DNA from: an uncultured bacterium
GTDB taxonomy: Bacteria; Bacillota; Clostridia; Oscillospirales; Oscillospiraceae
NCBI GenBank assembly: GCA_905215425.1
Contig: CAJMQD010000010.1
Location: 1 to 11,309 of the forward strand
Direction of reading: 5' to 3'
DNA: 11,309 bases
Shown: positions 5,993-11,309 of the stretch, in pieces
Layout of the letters: each line of letters begins with the position of its first letter
Numbering within the stretch: the first letter of the stretch is position 1
The notes under the pieces: model-generated
Seen by the model: only the letters and a program-made list of their open reading frames with translations
What the model was told of the DNA's origin: nothing
Databases searched by the model: none
Program-made: the position numbers and the translations under genes

Positions 5993-7135
5993 ATGGACCT
6001 TAACGACTATCGCAAGCAGATCGACGACATCGACCGCCAGCTGCTGGCCCTGTTCGGCCAGCGCATGGAGGTGGCCGCCGCCATCGCCGCCTATAAAAAG
6101 GAGCATGATCTGCCCGTTCTGGACGGCAAGCGGGAGCGGGAGAAGCTGCTGGATGTGGCGGCAAAAACTCCGGATGACCTGAAGGATTACGCCGTATCTC
6201 TCTACTCCCTGCTGTTCGAGCTCAGCCGCAGCCACCAGACCCGCATGCTGGGCACCAACACCGCCCTGACCGAACAGATCGCCCGGGCCATTGAACACAC
6301 CCCCAAGCTCTTCCCCAGCAGCGCCGCCGTGGCCTGTCAGGGCGTGGAGGGGGCCTACTCCCAGCTGGCCTGTGACCGGCTGTTCAAGCTGCCCAACGTA
6401 TTCTATTTTTCCAATTTCGAAGCCGTGTTCTCCGCCATTGAAAAGGGACTGTGCCAATACGGCGTCATCCCCGTGGAGAACAGCACCGCCGGCTCCGTCA
6501 ATGCGGTATACGACCTGATGATGCGCCACGACTTCCGCATCGTGCGCAGTCTGCGGCTGAAGGTGGACCACAACCTGCTGGCCAATCCCGGAGCCAAGCT
6601 GTCCGACATCAGGGAGATCTGCTCCCACGAGCAGGCCATCGCCCAGTGCTCCGCCTTTTTGCAGCAGCACCCCGAGATCACCGTGGTCCGCTGCGAAAAC
6701 ACTGCCGCCGCCGCCAAGCGGGTGGCCCAGTCCGGCCGGAAGGATGTAGCGGCCCTGTCCTCCCGCTCCTGCGCTGAGCTGTACGGCCTGACCTGTCTGG
6801 CCTCCAATGTACAGGACCAGGGGAACAACTTCACCCGGTTCATCTGCATCTCAAAAAACCTGGAGATCTACCCCGGGGCCGACCGCACCAGCCTGATGAT
6901 GGTGCTGCCCCACCGCCCCGGCTCTCTGTACAAGGTGCTGTCCCGGTTCTATGCCCTGGGCATCAACCTGAACAAGCTGGAGAGCCGGCCCATGCCCGAG
7001 CGCAACTTCGAGTTCATGTTCTACTTCGACTTGGAGACCTCCGTTTACACCCCCCAGTTCCAGCAGCTCATGGCCGAGCTCCCCTCTCTGTGCGAGGAGT
7101 TCTCCTATCTGGGCAGCTACAGCGAGGTGGTATAA
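5993..7135 (+). CDS. pheA: Bifunctional chorismate mutase / prephenate dehydratase (P-protein)
   Basis: Rearranges chorismate to prephenate and dehydrates it to phenylpyruvate. The 380-aa protein has three domains. An AroQ-class chorismate mutase (1 to about 85) keeps the residues known from E. coli as Arg7, Arg24, Lys35, Asp44, Arg47 and Glu48. A prephenate dehydratase (about 110-290) has GVEGAYSQLA, GVIPVENSTAGSV and the catalytic TRF motif with Thr281. A C-terminal ACT domain (about 298-375) has PGSL (309-312) and ESRP (330-333), the Phe-binding motifs of this family. Phenylalanine feedback inhibition is therefore expected. Its mutase also supplies prephenate for TyrA, since no separate mutase is present. 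The ATG at 5993 has GAGG 7 nt upstream. The stop overlaps the next start as TAATG. Confidence 0.96.
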   Translation: MDLNDYRKQIDDIDRQLLALFGQRMEVAAAIAAYKKEHDLPVLDGKREREKLLDVAAKTPDDLKDYAVSLYSLLFELSRSHQTRMLGTNTALTEQIARAIEHTPKLFPSSAAVACQGVEGAYSQLACDRLFKLPNVFYFSNFEAVFSAIEKGLCQYGVIPVENSTAGSVNAVYDLMMRHDFRIVRSLRLKVDHNLLANPGAKLSDIREICSHEQAIAQCSAFLQQHPEITVVRCENTAAAAKRVAQSGRKDVAALSSRSCAELYGLTCLASNVQDQGNNFTRFICISKNLEIYPGADRTSLMMVLPHRPGSLYKVLSRFYALGINLNKLESRPMPERNFEFMFYFDLETSVYTPQFQQLMAELPSLCEEFSYLGSYSEVV

Positions 7136-8361
7136 TGGAAGGGAAATACGGACTTTTAGGGGAAAAGCTGGGCCACAGCTACTCCCCTGCCATCCACGCC
7201 CTGCTGGGAGACTACGACTACAAGCTGTATGAGTGTCCCAAGGACAAGCTGGACGAGTTTCTCACCCGCCGGGACTTCGCCGGACTGAACGTGACCATCC
7301 CCTACAAAAAAGCGGTCATCCCCCACTGCGCCCAACTGTCCCCCATCGCGAAAAAGCTAGGCAGCGTGAATGTACTGATCCACCGGAAGGACGGCACCCT
7401 GTACGGCGACAACACCGACGCCTACGGCTTTGCCGGGATGGTGGCCCACAGCGGCATCGCCGTGGCGGGCAGAAAGGTGCTGGTGCTGGGCAGCGGCGGC
7501 GCCTCCGCCACGGTGTGCGCCGTGCTGGAGCAGCTGGGGGCCGCCAGCGTCACCGTCATCTCCCGCTCCGGCGAGGACAACTACAACAATCTGGACCGCC
7601 ACGCCGACGCCGACGTGATCGTCAACACCACCCCCGTGGGGATGTACCCCAACAATGGGGTCTCCCCCCTGGACCTGAAGGGCTTTCCCCGGTGCAGCGG
7701 CGTGCTGGACATCCTGTATAACCCCGCCCGCACCGCTTTGATGCTTCAGGCGGAGGAGCTGGGCATCCCCTGCGCCGGAGGGCTCTATATGCTGGTGGCC
7801 CAGGCCAAGCGCACCGCCGAGCTGTTCCTGGATCAGGAGATCGCCGACAGCGAGATCGTCCGCATCCGCGACCTGCTGGCCCGCCGGATGCAGAACATCG
7901 TCCTGATCGGTATGCCCGGCAGCGGCAAGTCCACGGTGGCCGCTCTGCTGGGGAAAAGGCTGGGCCGCCCCGTAACTGACAGCGATGCCGCCGTGGAGGC
8001 GGCCGCCGGAACGTCCATCCCCAAGATCTTCGCCGACCAGGGGCAGGACGCCTTCCGCACTCTGGAGACTCAGGCGCTGGCTCAGCTGGGCAAGAGCTCA
8101 GCCGGCATCATCGCCACCGGGGGCGGCTGCGTCACCCGGCGTGAAAACTACCCCCTGCTGCATCAGAACGGGGTGATCTTCTGGCTGCGCCGGGATACGG
8201 ACCGCCTGCCCCGGGAGGGGCGCCCCATCTCCCTCAGCCGGGACCTGAAGGAGCTGGAGATGGAACGGGAGCCCCTGTACCGGGCCTTTGCCGACCATAT
8301 CATTGACAACAACGGCCCCGTGGAGGACACGGTGCGCCAGATCATGGAGGTGATGGGATGA
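7135..8361 (+). CDS. aroE/aroK: Fused shikimate dehydrogenase - shikimate kinase
   Basis: One 408-aa frame carries two consecutive shikimate enzymes. Residues 1 to about 248 are AroE: LGHSYSP (shikimate-binding Ser15, Ser17), NVTIPYKK with catalytic Lys58, Asn79, DNTD with Asp95, the nucleotide-binding GSGGAS (119-124) and NTTPVGMYP. Residues about 252-408 are AroK: Walker A GMPGSGKST (259-267, Lys265), DSD (282-284), FRTLE with Arg308, GGG (329-331), and a GRP lid segment with Arg363. It would reduce 3-dehydroshikimate with NADPH, then phosphorylate shikimate with ATP. The AroE C-terminal helix runs almost directly into kinase strand 1 (RRMQNIVLIG) with hardly any linker. I see no stop or good ribosome binding site at the junction (around 7888), although Met252 could in principle be an internal start. 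The start overlaps the pheA stop; GAGGTGG lies just upstream. Confidence 0.93.
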   Translation: MEGKYGLLGEKLGHSYSPAIHALLGDYDYKLYECPKDKLDEFLTRRDFAGLNVTIPYKKAVIPHCAQLSPIAKKLGSVNVLIHRKDGTLYGDNTDAYGFAGMVAHSGIAVAGRKVLVLGSGGASATVCAVLEQLGAASVTVISRSGEDNYNNLDRHADADVIVNTTPVGMYPNNGVSPLDLKGFPRCSGVLDILYNPARTALMLQAEELGIPCAGGLYMLVAQAKRTAELFLDQEIADSEIVRIRDLLARRMQNIVLIGMPGSGKSTVAALLGKRLGRPVTDSDAAVEAAAGTSIPKIFADQGQDAFRTLETQALAQLGKSSAGIIATGGGCVTRRENYPLLHQNGVIFWLRRDTDRLPREGRPISLSRDLKELEMEREPLYRAFADHIIDNNGPVEDTVRQIMEVMG

Positions 8362-8804
8362 AGCTGCTGATCATCAACGGCCCCAACCTGAATCTGCTGG
8401 GCCTGCGGGAGCCGGATATCTACGGCAGGCAGGACTATGCCCAGCTGTGCCAGTTTGTGCTGGACGCCTGCCAGGAGGCCGGCGTGGAGGGCGAGGTATT
8501 CCAGTCCAACCACGAGGGGGCCATTGTGGACCGGATCCAGGAGGCTTACGGCAGGTTCGACGGCATCGTTATCAACCCCGCCGCCTATACCCACACCAGC
8601 GTGGCCATTCTGGATGCCCTGAAGGCGGTAGCCCTGCCCGCGGTGGAGGTCCATCTGTCCGACGTCAGCCAGCGGGAGAGCTTCCGTCAGATCTCCTACG
8701 CCGGCATGGCCTGCATCAAAACCTATATGGGGCTGGGCTTCGAGGGGTACCGTCAGGCCATTCTCTCTTTGAAGGACTATCTGTCCAAGGAGGCAAACGT
8801 ATGA
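8358..8804 (+). CDS. aroQ: 3-dehydroquinate dehydratase, type II
   Basis: Dehydrates 3-dehydroquinate to 3-dehydroshikimate, the third shikimate step. The 148-aa product is a standard small type II dehydroquinase, a flavodoxin-like fold usually assembled as a dodecamer. It begins KLLIINGPNLNLLG and has the catalytic Tyr22 with Arg17 (LREPDIYG), SNHEG, INPAAYTHTS (Asn73, His79) and EVHLSD...REsFR (His99, Arg106). The usual HxSN is HLSD here, a conservative change at a loop whose main chain contacts substrate. It overlaps aroE/aroK and the aminotransferase by ATGA. No type I (AroD) enzyme is seen. Confidence 0.96.
   Translation: MKLLIINGPNLNLLGLREPDIYGRQDYAQLCQFVLDACQEAGVEGEVFQSNHEGAIVDRIQEAYGRFDGIVINPAAYTHTSVAILDALKAVALPAVEVHLSDVSQRESFRQISYAGMACIKTYMGLGFEGYRQAILSLKDYLSKEANV
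8787..8793 (+). promoter_or_regulatory. Ribosome binding site that fixes the aminotransferase start
   Basis: AAGGAGG lies inside the last aroQ codons, 7 nt before the ATG at 8801. It supports this start over a longer open frame reaching back to 8447, which would overlap nearly all of aroQ and add about 118 residues foreign to the aminotransferase fold. Confidence 0.88.
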
Positions 8805-9991
8805 TTCCTGAACGACTTGTTACCTGGGGCAGCAGCGGCTGCTCCATCCGCGAGATCGCCGCATACGGCGAACAGCGGGCCGCCATTGTGGGGCCGGAGA
8901 ATGTGTATAACTTCACCATCGGCAGTCCCAGCATCGACCCGCCCCCCTGCGTCCGTCAGACCATCGACCGCCTGATGGACACCATGCCCCCCACGGCACT
9001 CCACGCCTATGCCCCCGCCCAGGGACTGGCCGATGTGCGCCGGAAGATGGCCGACTACCTGAACCGCACCTTCTCCATGGACTACCGCCCCCAGGACGTG
9101 TACATGACCGACGGTGCCTCCGCCGCCCTTTCCATCCTGGCCCACGCCCTGCTCTCCCCGGGGGACGAGGCCGTCACCCTGGCCCCCTTCTTCTCGGAGT
9201 ACCGGGTGTTTGTGGAGGACGCCGGCGGCGTACTGCGGGTGGTGCCCGGTCTGCCCGGCACCTTCCAGCCCGACCCGCCCGCTATCGAGGCGGCCATCAA
9301 CGAAAAGACCGCCGTGTTCCTCCTCAACTCCCCCAACAACCCCTCCGGCGTAGTGCTGTCCCGGGAGAGTCTGACCGACCTGTGCGCTCTGCTGGAGCGC
9401 AAGCAGCGGGAATACGGACACCCCATCTACATCGTGGCGGACGAGCCCTACCGCGAGCTGGTCTACGGCGGCACAGAGGTGGCCTTCCTCCCCGCCATGT
9501 ACGCCAACACCGTGTACTGCTACTCCTTCAGCAAGTCCATGTCCCTGCCCGGCGAGCGGGTGGGCTTCCTGGCCCTGTCCCCCCGGGTGGAGGACCACGA
9601 CCGGGTGATGGCCGCGGTGGCCGGGGCTTACCGGACCCAGGGCTACATCTGCGTGTCCTCCCTGTTCCAGCGGGTGGCCGCCGCGTGCATCGGTCAGACG
9701 GCGGACATCTCCGCCTATGAGGCCAACCGCGACCTGATCTACAACGGCCTGCGGGAACTGGGCTTCCAGTGCGTCTATCCCGACGGGGCCTTCTACCTGT
9801 TCGTCAAGTCGCCGGAGCCCGACGCCCGGGCCTTCTGCAAGCGGGCCATGGAGTACGACCTGCTGATGGTGCCCGGCGACGACTTCGAGTGCCCCGGCTA
9901 TGTGCGCCTGGCCTACTGCGTAGCCAAGGACACCCTGGAGCGCTCTCTGCCCGTGTTTAAAAAGCTGGCTCAGAGCTACGGCTTGGTCTAA
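8801..9991 (+). CDS. Class I/II PLP-dependent aminotransferase, probable aromatic/aspartate type
   Basis: A 396-aa fold-type I aminotransferase of the aspartate/aromatic group (class I/II). Visible motifs are NSPNNPSG (176-183), ADEPYRELVY (Asp214 contacting the PLP pyridine nitrogen, Tyr217), YSFSKSMSLPGERVGF with the PLP Schiff-base Lys245, and the C-terminal VRLAYC with Arg369, expected to bind the substrate alpha-carboxylate. It is the last gene of an operon that makes phenylpyruvate and 4-hydroxyphenylpyruvate, so it is probably the transaminase that finishes Phe and Tyr synthesis. Substrate specificity cannot be read from sequence, and an aspartate or general aminotransferase is possible. 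Its ATG overlaps the aroQ stop. A bidirectional terminator follows 13 nt after its stop codon. Confidence 0.9.
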   Translation: MIPERLVTWGSSGCSIREIAAYGEQRAAIVGPENVYNFTIGSPSIDPPPCVRQTIDRLMDTMPPTALHAYAPAQGLADVRRKMADYLNRTFSMDYRPQDVYMTDGASAALSILAHALLSPGDEAVTLAPFFSEYRVFVEDAGGVLRVVPGLPGTFQPDPPAIEAAINEKTAVFLLNSPNNPSGVVLSRESLTDLCALLERKQREYGHPIYIVADEPYRELVYGGTEVAFLPAMYANTVYCYSFSKSMSLPGERVGFLALSPRVEDHDRVMAAVAGAYRTQGYICVSSLFQRVAAACIGQTADISAYEANRDLIYNGLRELGFQCVYPDGAFYLFVKSPEPDARAFCKRAMEYDLLMVPGDDFECPGYVRLAYCVAKDTLERSLPVFKKLAQSYGLV

Positions 9992-10004
9992 GACCACAAC
10001 ATAA

Positions 10005-10045
10005 AAGCGGCGCCCCGCTATAAACGGGGCGCCGCTTATTGTTTT
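10005..10045. terminator. Bidirectional intrinsic terminator between convergent operons
   Basis: AAGCGGCGCCCCG (10005-10017) pairs perfectly with 10025-10037 around a 7-nt loop. On the plus strand it is followed by ATTGTTTTGTT. On the minus strand the preceding ATAAAA reads as TTTTAT. It lies between the aminotransferase stop (9991) and the rnfA stop (10048) and can end both transcripts. Confidence 0.92.
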
Positions 10046-10047
10046 GT

Positions 10048-10638
10048 TCAGTTCAGGTGAAGGCCATAGAACCCTACCATAGCCATTGCCATCAGTCCCA
10101 TGGTGATCAAGCGAATGGGCACGCCCCGGAATACTTTGGGGCAGCTCTCCATATCCACTTCCTCCCCAAGGGAGGCATAGCTGACCATAACCACCGTTGC
10201 GCCGATCCCGCCGCACAGGGCAAACACCAGGGCGGCCCCCAGGCCATAGCCCCGCTGAGAGATCAGCAGGACCACGCCCAAAGCCGCGCAGTTGGTGGTG
10301 ATAGAGGCCAGATTTTCGTCGATCCGCCGGGACAATTCCGGCAGACAGGCCCGGATCACCCGCCGCAGACCGGCCACCACGCTCAGGGCCAGCAGGGTGA
10401 ACACCAAGGTCCGCAGATACGTCAGACTGAAGCGCACCAGAATCAGGTTGTCCGCCAACCAGCCCAGCAGGGCGGTAACCACCATCACCAGGGTCAGGCT
10501 GTACCCGGTGCGGAAGGCGTCCTTGGGCTCCCGCAGAGCCTGTTCCCGCACGCCCAGTCCAAGGCATTTGACCAGAATAAAATTTTCCGACAGCAGGGCC
10601 GCCAGGGCGATCCCCGCCAATTCAAAGGGTATTTTCAC
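10048..10638 (-). CDS. rnfA: Divergent RnfA, Rnf electron transport complex subunit
   Basis: A 196-aa polytopic membrane protein (about six helices) that aligns along most of its length with RnfA/RsxA: ENFILVKCLGLG against NNFVLVKFLGLC, YLRTLVF, ITTNCAALGV (Cys117), and a C-terminal FRGVPIRLITMGLMAMAMVGFYGL. RnfA and RnfE form the membrane core of the ferredoxin:NAD+ oxidoreductase, sharing a [2Fe-2S] cluster held by conserved cysteines. This protein keeps the TTNC cysteine but has Gly29 where LGLC normally ends; a different Cys sits four residues earlier (Cys25). Polar DENLAS also replaces the usual hydrophobic GIFLPL before TTNC. The start is GTG with an AAGGGGAG site upstream, 18 nt after the rnfG stop. 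It is RnfA rather than RnfE by the TTNCAxLG motif and its C-terminus. No rnfB follows. Confidence 0.85.
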   Translation of the reverse strand: MKIPFELAGIALAALLSENFILVKCLGLGVREQALREPKDAFRTGYSLTLVMVVTALLGWLADNLILVRFSLTYLRTLVFTLLALSVVAGLRRVIRACLPELSRRIDENLASITTNCAALGVVLLISQRGYGLGAALVFALCGGIGATVVMVSYASLGEEVDMESCPKVFRGVPIRLITMGLMAMAMVGFYGLHLN

Positions 10639-10656
10639 CGTTCTCTCCCCTTTTCT

Positions 10657-11309
10657 TTACACTTCGCCGTCTTCATAGGACTGGTCGTCCTCCGGATCCA
10701 GATTGGCCACAATGGCCAGCGCCCGGTTCACTCCGGCGGTGATGGCCTTGGAGGTGGCCGTGGCTCCGGACACCGCGTCCACGCAGTTGCTGCCGGACAT
10801 ACGAATGGTGCCGGAGCGGCCCACATACTGGTCCAGATAGTCCTTCTCCATGGCCTTCGTGCCCATGTTCCGGGTCTCGCTGTGATCGGTCACCGCCACA
10901 CCGGTGACCTTACCGTCCAGATCCACCCCCACCACCATGGTGATGGGTCCGCCAAAGCCGTGGGTCTGTACCTCCACACAGTAGCCGATCATCTCATCGT
11001 CGCTGTATCCCGCCGTAATGCTCAAGGCGTAGGGGGAACGGTAGGGGGTCTCCGAGCGATAGGATGCCTCCGGCATCACCTGCCGCAGCAGCTCCCGCTG
11101 CTCCACCAGCTCTGCCCGGGCTGTGTCCAGACCGGTCAGCTGAGACAAACCGTTCAGCCCCAGCACCACAACTGCAATCACGGCGGCCAGCACCCCACAG
11201 GACTTGCCCCAGGCGCGGTACTGGTCCAGATGGGCCTCCCCGGCCACGGAGCCGTCAGCTTTTACAAAATGGGGCAGCTTCAGCTGGGGACGGACAAATT
11301 TGATTTGAG
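10657..11309 (-). CDS. rnfG: RnfG, FMN-carrying subunit of the Rnf complex (5' end outside the window)
   Basis: The frame is open from the right edge to TAA at 10657-10659; only the 3' part of the gene is present. It shows a cytoplasmic N-terminal stretch of at least 35 residues, one transmembrane helix (GVLAAVIAVVVLGLNGL), then an extracytoplasmic FMN-binding domain with FGGPITMVVGVD, HSETRNMG and the flavinylation motif DAVSGAT (10759-10779). ApbE is known to attach FMN to the Thr of such motifs, here the codon at 10759-10761. RnfG passes electrons across the membrane within the Rnf complex, which couples ferredoxin oxidation to Na+ or H+ export. A GTG at 11245-11247 could begin a shorter form, but it lacks a ribosome binding site, so I favour a start beyond the edge. 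rnfA follows closely. Confidence 0.88.
   Translation of the reverse strand, partial: QIKFVRPQLKLPHFVKADGSVAGEAHLDQYRAWGKSCGVLAAVIAVVVLGLNGLSQLTGLDTARAELVEQRELLRQVMPEASYRSETPYRSPYALSITAGYSDDEMIGYCVEVQTHGFGGPITMVVGVDLDGKVTGVAVTDHSETRNMGTKAMEKDYLDQYVGRSGTIRMSGSNCVDAVSGATATSKAITAGVNRALAIVANLDPEDDQSYEDGEV

Noticed and set aside
8447..8800. Upstream extension of the aminotransferase frame to 8447
   Set aside because: It covers almost all of aroQ in another frame. The ATG at 8801 has AAGGAGG 7 nt upstream and starts a full-length aminotransferase.
8777..10567. Minus-strand open frame of 596 codons opposite the aminotransferase and out of frame with rnfA
   Set aside because: It crosses the bidirectional terminator, overlaps two well-supported genes in other frames and has no recognisable domains.
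10048..10638. Assignment of the minus-strand membrane protein as RnfE rather than RnfA
   Set aside because: The TTNCAALG motif, the 196-aa length and the FRGVPI...GFYGL C-terminus match RnfA. RnfE has an NCxxxGRAEAFA motif and a longer C-terminus.

Overview
The window looks like chromosomal DNA from a GC-rich member of the Clostridia, most likely an Oscillospiraceae-type gut anaerobe. This is inferred from strongly G/C-biased third codon positions, a Thermotoga/Firmicute-type DAHP synthase, strong AGGAGG-like ribosome binding sites, a type II dehydroquinase, and a neighbouring Rnf electron-transport locus. No marker gene fixes the species.

Layout. Bases 1-540 hold no convincing gene. They begin with a strong intrinsic terminator for a gene left of the window, followed by a less GC-rich stretch packed with inverted repeats: a 13-bp hairpin, an 18-bp perfect hairpin with a GAAA loop, and a 208-nt block closed by a 10-bp terminal inverted repeat with several hairpins inside. 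At 541-569 there is a near-consensus promoter (TTGACA, 17-bp spacer, TATACT). It is followed by a 17-codon leader peptide, MMNRYFFASYYYFTMTA, with seven Tyr/Phe codons, and then by three mutually exclusive RNA helices, the last being an intrinsic terminator at 708-744. This is a textbook layout for ribosome-mediated transcription attenuation and is the most interesting element in the window.

Bases 776-9991 are one tightly packed plus-strand operon of nine genes: aroF, tyrA, aroB, aroA, aroC, pheA (chorismate mutase-prephenate dehydratase-ACT), an aroE-aroK fusion, aroQ, and a class I/II aminotransferase. Most junctions are ATGA stop/start overlaps. The genes encode all seven shikimate steps from PEP plus erythrose-4-phosphate to chorismate, both prephenate branches, and a candidate final transaminase. 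The operon can therefore make phenylalanine and tyrosine. No tryptophan-branch gene is present, and the leader peptide has no Trp codon, which matches its apparent role as a Tyr/Phe sensor. Feedback is also expected at protein level, through the N-terminal ferredoxin-like domain of AroF and the ACT domain of PheA.

A bidirectional terminator at 10005-10045 separates this operon from a convergent minus-strand locus: rnfG (5' end outside the window) followed by rnfA, two subunits of the membrane Rnf ferredoxin:NAD+ oxidoreductase. The RnfA is divergent. It lacks the conserved first-half LGLC cysteine, and rnfE is not in its usual place between rnfG and rnfA.
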